Positions 1-11,550 of a stretch of 64,000 nt of DNA are shown one piece after another. Source of the DNA: Agrocybe praecox (taxonomy: Eukaryota; Basidiomycota; Agaricomycetes; Agaricales; Agrocybaceae). Made by a program: the position numbers and the translations under genes. The first letter of the stretch is position 1. Each line of letters opens with the position of its first letter. Location of the stretch: assembly GCA_964017145.1 (NCBI GenBank), contig OZ024840.1, positions 1,364,001-1,428,000 on the forward strand, written 5' to 3'. The notes under the pieces were generated by a model. It searched no databases, had not been told where the DNA came from, and saw only the letters and a list, made by a program, of their open reading frames with translations.

Positions 1-269
1 GCTCTCTCATCCTCCCCCTCCTTTGTACTCCCCCACACATATCTTTTGATTCAATTGAAATTGCACCTTTATTTTGTCATGGCATCGTTTTAAATGATCA
101 TAAATACTACTTTTAATGTTTCAGGATTTTTGATAATTTTTGGAGGTCCATGTTACACACAAACGACAATTTTTGTCAAATTCCCGAAATAAATCTTTGA
201 GCCACTTCGGAAATTGCCAGCACAGCCACAACCTGTTGCCCTGGCCGCGTCATCAGTATTTCCTTTCTT

Positions 270-640
270 CCTAACCACTACCACCACCCACCATCCACCA
301 CCACCACATTCCGTCCCCACCACACTGCAACACCAATGACAACGACACAGCGACGATGACAGGTCAGCAACAACAACAACAACAACAACAACACACATGT
401 CAGTGACGACAACGCCAACAACAACACAACGACGATGCCGACGATGCACGTCAGTGACAACAACTTAACAATACCAACGCCTGCGACAATGATACGACGG
501 TGACGACAATGACACCACGTCAATGACGATACCACACTGACAACGACATGAGCGATGGCAACAACAACATATGCGATGACGACACGCCAACACCAACAAC
601 CCCGCCAACCACAATGGTGAATGAGCCGACAAACACAAGG
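270..640. repeat. CAN/CAA-rich degenerate microsatellite
   Basis: The stretch is built from ACA, CAA, CGA and CCA triplets. It includes a clean (CAA)n run near 365-393 and many GACGA/CAACA variants around it. It looks like an expanded and then mutated trinucleotide tract. Frames through it are open only because of composition. Confidence 0.75.
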
Positions 641-1741
641 CGGCGGCATTGGGGGCAAGGGTATGATGTGGCAGGGTGTTTAGGGCAACAATGAGGTAAG
701 TACCCTGTCCACTCTGTTTTCCTGCTCATCGCCGCTGTTCACAGGCTGGGCCCCTCTGTCCCTCTTCTCCTATCCTCTTCTTCCTCCCTACCCACTTCTC
801 TGCCCTATCCCCTCCCATCTCCTCTTCCCTCTGTCCTCCCCTTTCCATATTCCCTTACCCCCATTTTCTTCAATTAAAACTGCCTCCTTACTCTGTCTGC
901 CCTGTCTCTGCCTCTTACTTAGCTTTAATATGTATATAAAATACATGTATTATTTTAGATATGAATAAATTGGTTTTTATGCATTTTTGAGAGTGTCACT
1001 CTGGAATTGAAAGATATTTTGCTAGAATTATATGAGAATTACGACAGAATATGAGACTATGCTGATGAGATTACCAGAAATATACATGTATTTGATAGAA
1101 ATTTGCCTGAATTAGTTTGAATTAGCTGAATTTAATGCAAGTTAATGCGCGTTAACTCATTGGTCTACAGGACACCTTTCTCCCAATGCTACCTGGGAGA
1201 ATTGACTAGTGTTACATCATTTTTGATCCCAACACCTCTTAACAATATATAGGTTGATCTAAAGATATATAGGACAATATAAATCACATGTGCTTTTTCC
1301 TGATGCAGCCGAGTGCGACCAGGCACATATGGCGAGGCGAACACGAGCAGGCGAGCACGACCAGCCACGCACGACCAGGCGCACATGACCAGCCAACGCA
1401 CAACCAGGCACGCACGCAACAACGGGAGCCATCGCTCTTGTCTTCGCCTGCTTCCCCTTGCTCCATCCAATAGTACATAGTTATTTTGTAAATAATTTAG
1501 AGTTGAAAATATATGATTTTTTATTTTACAAAAAACATTATATATTGTGTGACATATATCCGAAAATGGTAGTAATTTCCGAATAGGGAACTACCCCTCG
1601 AAAACACAAGTAGACAGTCTGCTTTTTTTATATATCTAATCTAATCTGGCCCTAAAGCACATGATATCCAAAATAAATATAGTGCAGAATGATGATTTCA
1701 TAATTAAAAATAGCGCAGCGCCCGAAATTGTGAAAATGTGC

Positions 1742-2040
1742 TAAAAATAACATGTCATCCAGTTTTATGTTTTGCGATCCATCCCATACCGCCCTCTTTT
1801 GATGGCGCAAAGTGCCCCCAAAAATCAAAACATATTCCTACATTATATCTACGCTTTTTTAGCGCCCCGAACGATGCCCAACGAAGCGCAGGAGCCTAAT
1901 TACAGCTTCGGGCACTTCGGGGACACTGTTTCTTGTGTCCGTCTATAAATAACACGTCATCCACTTTTATGTTTTCCAATCCATCCCGTCCCATCCCTTT
2001 TTGGGTGCGCAAATGGCATCAAAAAATCATAATATATATA
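1742..2040. repeat. Pair of ~95-bp imperfect direct repeats
   Basis: The stretch at about 1748-1845 (AACATGTCATCCAGTTTTAT...) recurs at about 1948-2040 (AACACGTCATCCACTTTTAT...). Both continue with a GATCCATCCC-like or AATCCATCCC-like block, a GCGCAAA block and a final AAAAATCA. The copies are about 200 bp apart and clearly diverged. They lie just upstream of the DUF6532-like gene. Confidence 0.55.
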
Positions 2041-2103
2041 TAGAACACATATCTGACATATCACAACAAAAAACATAACCACTACGCCTACAACATATAA
2101 TTA

Positions 2104-4132
2104 CTGTCCAAAACCGTCAAAAACAGCATTAGCATCTACAGGTGCTGCTTCAGGCAAGTCAAGACGCTCTACCAATACTGGAAAGGCCACATCAGCTTCG
2201 AAGACAGTTGCTGCATCCAAAAAGAGTAAAACAAAAGATGTTGACATGGCTAACCTCAGTGCTGAGCAACAACCATCATTGTTCAAAGCTTTGCAAGCCT
2301 CTATAGGTTCGCAAAATAAGAATGCACAGGAGGCCAAGAACCAGGGTGCGTTGAAATAGTGACATTCTGAACTATATTTTAATTATTTTTTTTTGTCTTG
2401 CCATCAGTCATACAGAAACGCAACAGGGACTTTATGGCCTTAGAACAAGACAATTGTAATGCTTCTGAAGATGAAGAGGGTAACACCCATCGAAAGAGAG
2501 CAAGAAACAACAAAGTCGTTCTTAGTGATGGTGAAGAAGAGGTGGCGAGCACCCTGCCTCAGGTTCAGCCACAATCTCAGTCTTTCATGGTTAACGAAGA
2601 AGGCGAAGAAGCAGAAAATCCAGAAAAGGCTAATGACAATGAAAGCAATGCTGGCGAAGCTGTTGATATCAGCAGTGTAATTGATGATGGCGAGCAAGAG
2701 ACTCCCGATAATGCCAGGACAGGTGGATTTTGGGCTGACTTGAATACCAATGGCGTATGTTTTCCCCAGCTTTATGTTTTCCTTAATAATGCTAAAACAT
2801 CTCTCTAGCTGATGCATCGTGATACTGATACTGCAAGTACTATTAGTATGCCAAGTAGATGCTCAACACCAACAAGAGGAGGCAAGTCAAACAAAGTTAC
2901 CGAGAACGACTTCAGCCCGAACACTAGATTGCTTGCTATTGCGTCTAAATCTCATATCAGGACCGCTACTGTCTTCAATTCTCCCTTTCCACCAACTAGC
3001 AAATCAGGACGCTGGGACTTTTCATGGTCAATTATCAAGGAGTCCACAACATTAGACAGCAACAAAGGCAACAAAGCAGCACTACAGAATGCCTTAAAGC
3101 GGGCGGCTAAAAATGACAGTCTGAAGAAAGATCTGATTACTTTTGTACGTCATTATTAGTAATTTGATAACATTCTAACATTTTTACCTTTACTCAGACA
3201 ATGTACTCTCGCTCGGCGCTTCTTAGCAACATCATTTTGAAGGCTAGAGAGCGCGTCAAGGCACACTATCATTTAACAGGATCACCTGAAGAAATCAAGG
3301 TGTCTGCCGAGTGGTTGCTTTTGAATTCTCATTTTATGTATGGTGATATCAACGTACAGGTAAGTGGCCGTCTCTACTAGTAGTACTATCATGTTATTTC
3401 TTACTTTTTATTCTGTTAGGAGAGAACATTTAATAAGGACACACCATTTGGGTGCGAGTTAATCTTAGAAATCATTGAATCTCAGTGGTTTCCATCTACA
3501 AAGTCTAAGGCAGACTTCGCAACAACTGTGCGTATTATTCGAGATAATGAATTACCGCTATCAACTGTGTTTCTTGTTGCAACTGCGGTATGTGGTTTTA
3601 GCATTATTTGCTCTGCTGATTAATCAAACTTCTTGTTTATACGCTCAGATTCAACATGCTTTGAAGGAGTGGTGCAGCACTGGAAAAAAAGCGGTCCCTA
3701 TCAGTTTTACGGAGGAGATGGCTAAACAAAGGTAAGTCGTGTTTTCAAGCTGCAAATACAAGTGTTACCGTGGAAGCTGAGATATCACAGCTATGATCAG
3801 CATCAAACTAATTGGAAGGTTCTCGAAGAAAGTACGGAACTATGGTCAGTGTACTGGAAAGGAGAATTATTGAAGCGAATCATGTGAGTAACCCAGTAGT
3901 TGGATGTCATCATCATACAAACCAATAACGAACATGCAGGGTAAATAACAAGGATTCTTCCTCACGATTGGTATCCGAGAAAGACATTGAAAGCTGCAAG
4001 GTCAACTTCAGCGCTTTGGATAGAATAGCACGTGAAGCACTGGAAAGGAATGCTGGATCTGGCAGTGCCGCCAATACTACTAGCGCTGGTAGTAGTTCCA
4101 GCACTGTTGACTCAACTAGTTCTACCATCTAA
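2104..4132 (+). CDS. DUF6532-like protein (Agaricomycete accessory gene), 5' end uncertain
   Basis: Eight exons join in frame: about 2104-2345, 2408-2754, 2809-3144, 3198-3359, 3420-3587, 3649-3731, 3791-3883 and 3940-4132 (stop TAA). The N-terminal half is acidic and low-complexity, with a KRARNN basic patch that could act as a nuclear signal. From about 2900 on there is a helical domain. Its pattern (YSRSALLSNIILKARERVK, LLLNSHFMYGD, ATAIQHALKEW, then a tail beginning YDQHQTNW) fits the DUF6532 family as I remember it. The C-terminus is Ser/Thr-rich. No ATG precedes 2246 in the first exon's frame, so the gene either starts at 2246, has an unseen upstream exon, or has lost its start. The function of the family is unknown. 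Its position beside copia remains fits its usual repeat-rich setting. The family name needs a profile search. Confidence 0.6.
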
Positions 4133-5504
4133 ACGTGTCTTGTTTCTACCCTCACATTTATGCTTGCATCCATGTTTCCGTACAACAATTATAATGATTT
4201 TATGTGACTGCCATTGATCGCCCTCTTTATAAGCCTAAAAGATGCAGAAAAGATACAAATATGGGCTTCAGCGCTGACCCCAACGAGCATTATTGTACTA
4301 CAGGCACCTTTTATATAGCCTTGTAAGCAACTTGTAAGATTCTAATATACATCCTGCAAGCACAGAAGAGACAAACAGGGGAACCCAAAAGACACAAGCG
4401 AGTTCTTCAATAAGTACTTCAATACACATTATCCTGCTATGTGCTTCTTTTATAAGTACTTGTAAGGCTCTAACGTGTTCTTACAGGTATTCTTGGTCTG
4501 TTTGAAGTCTCTTGCTGGCTCTACACGGGCTCTATATAGTATACCTATGGGGCTTAGTGTGTCTTAAGTGTATCTTTAGAGCAGCTTTAATGTACATTTT
4601 CAGTGGCTTTTGGTAATCTTTATGACTCTTTACATGTCTTTGGTACTTAATGTACTATGTCACTTAGCTTTAAAATATCTGTAAGGGTCTTTCGGTCTTT
4701 GTTATCTTTGGGGTCTTTATAGGGCTATAAATTCCCTTGGAACTCTTTGAAGAACATGTGGATTTTCCTGATGTATCCAGAATGGTACTTGCCAGGCTTG
4801 GCAGTTGCCAGTCTGATGTCATGTAGATGTCTATTATCATGTGATAGTCATGTGATTGTGTGCACAGCCACCTGTAGTCATGTGAAAGTTATGTGATCTA
4901 GTGCACAGCCACCAAAAATCGAAGTTGTAGAGAAAATTTCAAAAGTTATGCTAAATATTTTTTTATTACATAATCATCAACGGTTCAGCCACAAAATGCA
5001 AAATATCCACGGAAAGCCGGATACAAATCAAAATAAAAGATTGAAATATTTATAGCAAGCCAAAAATAAATTATAAAATCATCAAAAAATGTGACCCATA
5101 CTATTTTAGATTAGATCTATCCAAATAAGTAAAGTGTTCTAAAAATAGGTCGGTCTAAAAATAGATTTGATCTTATTTGGTCTTATTTTAGTTGCCATCA
5201 TTATGCATTAATGGGCCTTTATGCAAAATCCTCAAAGTCCAAAGTTCACTTGCCTTATTGAGGTATTTGGTTGTGACATCACCTAAGTCATAAGTTGTTT
5301 GCTATTTGGGTGTGTTGGTGGCTAAGCATGTTTTCTTTATTATTTGTTTGTATTTGAGGCCATAAAATTGTGGCAGTGGACCCTGAATGTGTAAATAGAG
5401 GCAAGCAAAAAGTTATGCTTTTGGAATTTGATGCAAATAGTAACAACCAGTCACAACACATGGCTAGTTAGCCATATAGGCAGTGAAACAGATGAGTCTG
5501 GTAG
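4133..5504. other. AT-rich intergenic region with repeats
   Basis: No gene was recognised between the DUF6532-like gene and the copia remnant. The stretch has repeated CTTGTAAG-like and GTCTTT-like words (4300-4740) and two GTGCACAGCCACC copies (about 4860-4915). A third GTGCACAGCCAC lies near 11475. An inverted-repeat pair is listed separately. Confidence 0.5.
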
Positions 5505-5545
5505 TTGCCAGTCTGGCAGATTCCAGTCTGGATACATGCCTATAG
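4754..5545. repeat. Candidate non-autonomous inverted-repeat element (~0.8 kb)
   Basis: The left segment (about 4760-4798) reads as TGTATCCAGAATGG...TTGCCAGGCTTGGCAGTTGCC. Its reverse complement resembles the right segment at about 5497-5540, which contains GTAGTTGCCAGTCTGGCAG followed by TTCCAGTCTGGATACATG. The match is imperfect, roughly three in four bases by eye over about 40 bp. No target duplication was resolved. It could be an old inverted-repeat transposon derivative or a chance pairing of related repeats. Confidence 0.35.
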
Positions 5546-7561
5546 TTTGGCAACTACCATGATTTCAAGTCATAAAATGACTACTATGGCTGTAGCGGCA
5601 ATGGCACGAGAGGTTGCAAGCTTAGAGAAGAGAAACACCTTCAAGCGAGTCACGCCCCTTCCCAAAGGTTCGAAAGCCATAGGTGTTTGCTGGACATACA
5701 GCTTCAAATACCATGCAGACAGCTCAATCAGACAAGGAGAAGAGAAGGCTCGACTTATCGCTCAAAGGTTCACACAGAAAGGTTCACACAGTGAAAAGGA
5801 ATAGATTTCGCCGAAACCTACGCTCCAGTTGTCAAACAAACCAGCATTTGCATTATTCTGGCATATGCAAACCGTTACAACTACAAAATCATGAGTTTCA
5901 ATGTCAAGACAGCTTTCCTCCACGCAAAGCTAAGCTATAGTCATCAGGAAAAAGACACTTTGCTCTGGCTGGCTTTGGGATGCTCTGTGTGGCTTTGCCA
6001 GTGATTGGCTGCATATTTGGGTCTGAATCTTTTTCTGTAAACAGAAAACTATGTTATTGGGTTATTCAAACAAAAATAATGTGTTTATATAATCTATTTC
6101 ACTTTATATAAATCTAATGATGTTTTATATCAAACAAGAGCCAAGTTATTACATAATTATATAATTTTCATTTAAAACACTCAGAAATATTTATTTCTAG
6201 TCTCATACAAAATTTCAGACCCAGATCTGCAGCCAATCACTGGCAAAGCCACACAGAGCATCCCAAAGCCAGCCAGAGCAAAGTGCGTTTTTCCTGATGC
6301 TATCCTCTACGTTAAACAAATTCCTGGCTTTCTGGAGGCAGACGTTGCAACAGTCCTCCAATTACATGTTGCCCTATATGGCCTGTGACAATCCGCTTAC
6401 AAATTCTACATGTTTCTTCTAAAACTCTTTATTCGCATTGGCCTCATCTGTAGCCCACTAGACCACTGTGTTTTCATTGGATGCTGGGTCTCTCCACCTG
6501 ATCCTTCAATCCTTATGCCACTAAATGGTGAACCATTGATACTCATGGTACCCATTCATGTCAATGATGGTCTTGTCATAACCAACTCTCATGCTCTATA
6601 TACTTGGTTTATCAACCAACTATTGCCAGACTTGGAAGTCGTCAACACGGGCCCTGTTTCAATGTACCTTGGAAACAGGATCACACGTGATCGCACAAAA
6701 TGAATGCTTTGGATCTCACAGCACCCTATGATTGTCAAACTACTAATGACATGGAACCTTCTTGACTGCAAAACAAATACTGTTCCACTACCATATGCCT
6801 TACATAAGCTACCACCTGCACCAGCAAATGCACTACCTGAAATTCCGGATGACCAAATTACTGTGGTTTACCAAAGCATCACCAGTAGCGTGAACTACAT
6901 GTCAAAGAATGGCCGCCCCAATATTTCTCACACAGCTATGTCACTTGCCCAATACAATAATAACCCTACATTTGCGCATCTCTTGGCTGCAAAAGGTGTT
7001 CTCCAATACCTAGCAGGCACATTGGACTATGGATTAATTTTCACTGCCCCTCCAGAATCTATTCCGAAATTAGTCACACCTTTTATCTCTTGTTGTGCCT
7101 TGACAGACACAGACTGGGCTTCTGATCAAATCAATAGGAAAAGTATTTCTGGCTATTGCTATTATTACCATGGCTGTTTGATTTCATGGTCAGCACAGAA
7201 GCAAAAGATTGTGGCCATATCATCCACCGAGGCCAAATACTACGCCCTTTTATATGCACTCCGTGAAGGGATTTGGATTCACCTATTTCTTACATCAATT
7301 GGCTTGCCTATCCCTTCGTCATTTCCTCTACTGTGCAACAATCAGAGCTCACTCAACATAGCTAACTCTGAAGCCATCTCTCCTTGTTCAAAACATATTG
7401 ATGTCCAATCCCATTTTATTCGAGAGAAAATCAAGGACGGTTTGTTTGCAACTTCATGGGTCCCAACAGCCGAGATTACAGCAGATATTTTTACAAAACC
7501 ACTTCCTTTTCTGATTTTTTTGAAGCATCGTGCTGCACTTGGTGTTGTTCCTATTCCTTAA
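5540..7561 (+). pseudogene. Copia reverse transcriptase-RNase H remnant
   Basis: The RT amino-terminal part (KRNTFKRVTPLPKGSK, then KARLIAQRFTQ) is at about 5630-5790. The ETYAPVVKQ and VKTAFLHAKL blocks follow in another frame. After the inserted MITE, RT resumes with LYVKQIPGF, but reads a TGA where copia proteins usually have Arg in the YGLRQS block. The catalytic box normally ending in two Asp residues reads HVND at about 6557-6568, so one metal-binding Asp is replaced by Asn. RNase H is well preserved at 7085-7560, with the SISGYC, SSTEAKYYAL and HIDVQSHFIREK blocks and a THxK-like end. The last 285 codons are open. The element cannot be autonomous. Confidence 0.85.
5941..6300. mobile_element. 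360-bp MITE-like element with ~88-bp terminal inverted repeats
   Basis: The left end (TCATCAGGAAAAAGACACTT...) and the reverse complement of the right end (GCATCAGGAAAAACGCACTT...) match almost perfectly for over 70 bp. They continue as GGCTGCATATTTGGGTCTGAA versus GGCTGCAGATCTGGGTCTGAA, giving arms of about 88 bp (5941-6028 and 6213-6300). The centre is AT-rich and non-coding. The element splits the copia RT between its KTAFLHAKLSY and LYVKQIPGF blocks, so it inserted after copia. A clean target duplication is not obvious; the flanks share CTAT. Confidence 0.85.
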
Positions 7562-7658
7562 TTCAATGTTTTTTTTCTAAATTTCCCTTTTAACATTTTT
7601 CCTTTTATTTTTATTTTTTCTCTTTCTCTCTCTCCTCCATACAGACAAGATGGGGGTG

Positions 7659-8113
7659 TGTTGGACAAGTTATCACTACCTGTCCTTTTTTATTCTTATC
7701 CATACTTCTTATTTTGCGAATGATCTTGGAATGATCACATACATTCTTGCTGTCACGTGTATTCAATATTCAGACTTTGAATTGTACTTATCCTTATGAC
7801 ACTGCCTAGTTACTTTCCCTCAGTTACTCTCACCTTCTGAGAAACTGAGGTATGCCTTTTCGCCTAGTCGTACTATTATAACAATGCTTACATAGTTGTA
7901 CTAGTCCTGGTTTGACTAGGTAATAAATTAGTTACTCTCACCTTCCGATAAACTGAGTCACGGTTTGACTAGGCTAACAATAGTCATCCATGCACGAGTC
8001 TAGTAGATATTACTGGTAGGATCAGCTATATAAATATAGTAGAAAAAAGTGCAGACCCTACCAGTCCAACTCATTTCAGAAACCCTCCAGTACTCAGTGT
8101 CTCCTTCAACTAC
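7659..8113 (+). repeat. Candidate copia 3' LTR
   Basis: A polypurine tract (AGACAAGATGGGGGTG) is followed directly by TGTTGGACAAG, a typical copia LTR start. The stretch holds two copies of an AGTTACTCTCACCTTC...AAACTGAG block (about 7820 and 7930) and a TATATAAATA box near 8029. The right border is not fixed because no second LTR is present. The next gene's ATG begins at 8114. Confidence 0.55.
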
Positions 8114-10119
8114 ATGTCTTTTGTATCTAATGCTTCACATGATATGCTGAGCGCTTCTTCCCAGCCTCAATCAGCTGTAGTTCAGTTGCCCACAGAAGAA
8201 GATGCATCACCATCCACTGGTCTTGAGACAATACTCGAGCATGCTAGGACCTCTCAAGTTTCACAAAAAGTCCTACTTGATGTATGCTAAATTAATTTTT
8301 TCCATAATACAGCTACTTTGCACTAACTACACATCCTATAACTGTAATCTAGGCTTTGGCATTTGCTCACAAGAAGCTTACTGAGCAGAAGACTATGATT
8401 CTTGAGCAAAAGACACAAATTGCTGATTTGTGTCTTTCTCGAAACGGATCTAAGCGTGGTTTGGGCTTGGACACAGAAGAGGAAATCAAGATGCTTGCAC
8501 ACTACTTCTAGTTCTAATATGCTCTGTTCATCAATAAGGCTTCATTCAATGCTTCTATGACTTGCCCTAACTTTCATCATGACTCACCCAAGCACTATGA
8601 GGAGGAGAATGCTGCACTTGGCGAAATTGCTGAAATTTTTGACTGTATTCCAAAGAAGTTCCATCCTTACATGTGGACCAGTAATAAATTTGCAAGTACT
8701 GTGAGTCTATTGTTCTTTATGTTCTATTTTTCTAAATAATAATGAATTCTGTTAGTTTTATAAAGCCCTGTTAGAAGCTCAGTCACAGTGTATTCATGTC
8801 TACCATCAGTCTGCTTATGATGTTTTCATGCTATCGGCAAAAAACTTCAAGCTGAATAAGAAGACGAAGACTAGCAAAAATACTCAGCCCTCTGCTGTGA
8901 TAGAGCCAGTCATACAAAGTGATATCAACACCATCCAGAAATTACTTACTAACAAATCTGGAATATTTGATCCTATTTCACTTTTACCTGCTATTCTCTT
9001 CAAGGACAATGACTGTACAAAGATGGCTAACTTGTTTTTGAACAACACTTTGTTTGAGGTGTGTTACCTTGATGTTACCTGTCATATATTTGACCTCCGA
9101 ATTTGTTATATTTAGGTTGCCTGAATTATTATCTTTGGCCCTACATATGGCAAAGTAGTTGGTGGATCTACAATCTGGAATAACAGTCCTTTCTCACGTC
9201 AAGATCACCCATCTGCCATAGTGACACCGGGAATAATCTCATGGGCAGTAATGTCGGTACATCTTTTTGATTATATTCTCTTATTCCAAGTCCACTTAAT
9301 ATGATTATTACATCAATACAGACCCAATTTATTCTTTCAGATAACGAAGAATTTACCTCAAGCGGTATTGGAGAAACCACTGGGATCACTTATTTTAAAG
9401 ACTTCACCAGTTACAAGGCAACCATTATCAAAGCAAAAGAGACTTCTCCCGCATGGTACCAGAAACTCTTCACCACTTGGCACAAGAAAATTTTTGGTGC
9501 AAAGAAACATTCACTAAATGAAGGTCATGAAAATGAAGAATGCAAGACAATAGATCTAAATGCTGAGGAAATGGTGACAGATATATTGAATCAAATGAAT
9601 GGGGAACTTACAATTGAAGATCACACAATCGACACTAACATTAATTCTGATTCTGATTCTGAGCTTGATGAACATGAACAATATTTTTCCATGCAACAGT
9701 CCTCACGTGTTTGCCACCCCACTATACCACCACCAAATACCATACAGGCTGCTGCTCAACCACTTCAATGTAGCTATGCAATGTTAGACATCAGAGATCC
9801 ACAGCCTGAAGTAATCTGAGATCAATCACCAGGTACAAGCACTGGTGCTGGGCCATCAAATCATGAGGCTGTGAGTACCATGTCTACCGTTTTCGGCATT
9901 CATAATGGGGTTAGCCTGATTCTAACCTTGACAAACCAGCAGCCAGTTGAAACATCTAATTTGGCAGACATCCATCCTATCAATAATGCCAAAGTTGAAA
10001 CTCACACCTTACTTTTGCCACCACGAAGAAGTGCTCGGAAAACCTCAGGTGGCAAGGGAAAGCAGAGGGCTGCACTGTGCATGATACCATTCAGTGACAC
10101 TATATTTTGCTACAGATAA
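8114..10119 (+). pseudogene. DUF6698-like protein gene, broken by stops
   Basis: The first exon starts at ATG 8114 (MSFVSNASHDMLSASSQ...) and splices at about 8279 to a helical stretch with the EQKTMILEQKTQIADL coiled coil. Reading in frame, TAG and TAA occur near 8510-8520, just before YALFINKASFN. A TGA at about 9122 follows LFEVA and precedes IIIFGPTYGKVVGGS. The block then runs TPGIISWAVMS, TQFILSDNEEF and GITYFKDFTSYK, the order I associate with the DUF6698 family. The tail is acidic with an SDSDSELDE run, then an RRSARKTSGGKGKQ basic patch. The function is unknown. The stops indicate a pseudogene unless unusual introns remove them. Confidence 0.55.
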
Positions 10120-10230
10120 TATTGTGTCATATATACACTACTTTTATGAGTTGTAGGTACATTTGTATCTTGTTACATTGGCTGTACATAATACAAGTCC
10201 CTGTCCTCTGAGTCTTCAGTGTCAACAGAA

Positions 10231-10293
10231 GTACAATGATGTCTTGATGATGTCATATTGCAGAGGTTGGTTTTGATATGACATCATTGTACA
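10231..10293. repeat. Short inverted repeat (hairpin)
   Basis: GTACAATGATGTC at 10231 and a following GATGATGTCATAT are mirrored by ATATGACATCATTGTAC at about 10276-10292, giving a stem of up to 17 bp with part of the left arm repeated. It may be a transposon end or a chance hairpin. Confidence 0.5.
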
Positions 10294-10649
10294 GTAGTCC
10301 ATAAATATATCAATGTCATATTTGAATGTAGCTAATAGCTATAATCACTCAAAAGTCAAAACTAGAGTAAAACCGCAATATGATAATGTGAGCGCTGAAG
10401 TTTCTAACATCAGCAGATTCAAACTCAGCTCAGCAAGTCGCAGAACAAGTGCCATACCCTTTTTAAATTCACAAACCTGTGAGTTTGAATTGAAAAATGT
10501 GTATATGCCACATAAAAAGCTCTAATGTTGTAGTATACTGTACAGTACACTTTGAGAATAGGAGAAATGAGAAAGAAATGAGATATCTTCGTGTAGGTAC
10601 TACAGATGTTAAGCGTGCATGTATTCAAGGGATGCCTGTGTATAATTAT

Positions 10650-10735
10650 GACTCGTTGGTATAGTGGTATTTTGGACAAAATCAATAGTAAGTTAATATA
10701 GGTAAGGTCTTGTGTTCAATTCTCATTGTTGGTAA
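10650..10735 (+). other. tRNA-like relic or SINE head
   Basis: TTGGTATAGTGGTAT resembles a tRNA A box and D arm. TGTGTTCAATTCTCAT, 45-50 bp downstream, resembles a B box and T arm. The expected acceptor-stem pairing and an anticodon stem are not visible, so this is not a functional tRNA. A tRNA-derived SINE fragment or a dead tRNA gene is possible. Confidence 0.3.
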
Positions 10736-11550
10736 GTAATTTCACTTTCAATTGTAATAGTACTACAGTAAATAAATAGAAATTCACCACTACACTATAA
10801 TAGGCTTGGTAATAGTAATAGACCATTAGTACAATCTATAGTGGGCCTAGCATGCCAAACTTGTAGTTTCTATGGTGACATTACCATTTTATGTAGCTAT
10901 TGTTAGGTCCTTCTGTACCTTGCAAGGGAATTGCAAGGGTCAACCCTGCAAGGGGCAGCCATAATTGCAAGAGACCTTTCAAATCACAAGGCCTTGTAAG
11001 GGTACTCAGTCATTTTCGGCCTTTTACCCATTGCAAGGCATTTCGGGAAACTCTGACACTGAAAATTCAAGGAAATCTGAATACAAATTCCTTTTCTGAT
11101 ATTGGTGTGTAGATATTTGAATATGCTTCAAATATTCACAATGGTTCCATTCTTTCAAATATTAGGTTTAAATATTCTATAAGTAGTTCAACTATCTTTA
11201 TTCTACATATATTTGTGGGGTATTCAATTCTTTTTTTGATTGCATAATTAATACACAGGGCTTAAACAAGATTTGAATTCACCCTACTGGCATATTTTAC
11301 ATCGGAGAATTAATTATTATATACATTAGAAGGCGTGGAATATTTAATTGAAAGTCCGAATATTATTTACATAAACGTCAGATATAAGGGTGTACAATAT
11401 TCAGCTGTGCACCCAGTCACCAGCGAAACCCAACCCTAATGCGGATCACCACGTGATAACGCAGTGCGCACCTTGTGCACAGCCACATACATTGATTTTT
11501 GAAATCACAGTTGTTCGACGTTGTACATAACGCTCAAGTTTACTGGCCAG

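Larger units (their letters stand above)
1..2103. other. Repeat-rich intergenic region, no gene recognised
   Basis: No convincing gene is visible. The first kilobase is pyrimidine-rich and contains CAN-type simple repeats. The rest is AT-rich with scattered degenerate repeats. Open frames here fall within low-complexity sequence and have repetitive Val/Val or Thr/Thr composition, so they are not taken as genes. Confidence 0.6.
5505..8113 (+). mobile_element. 5'-truncated, decayed Ty1/copia retrotransposon
   Basis: Only the reverse transcriptase and RNase H part of a copia pol gene is present, followed by a candidate 3' LTR. No gag, protease, integrase or 5' LTR was found upstream. The coding part is broken by frameshifts, stops and an inserted MITE. 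Strand and order (RT, RNase H, polypurine tract, LTR) are those of copia elements. Confidence 0.8.
10120..11550. other. Intergenic region with hairpin, tRNA-like relic and AT-rich repeats
   Basis: No gene was recognised. The stretch holds an inverted repeat, a tRNA-like segment, a cluster of TTGCAAGG words (about 10915-11045) and an AT-rich block with repeated GAATAT/CAAATATT words (11110-11400). The last 100 bp should contain the DOT1 promoter. Confidence 0.5.

Noticed and set aside
153..729. Several 60-130 codon open frames on the minus strand
   Set aside because: They lie in CAN-type microsatellite and consist of Val-, Cys- or His-rich runs. Composition alone explains the absence of stops.
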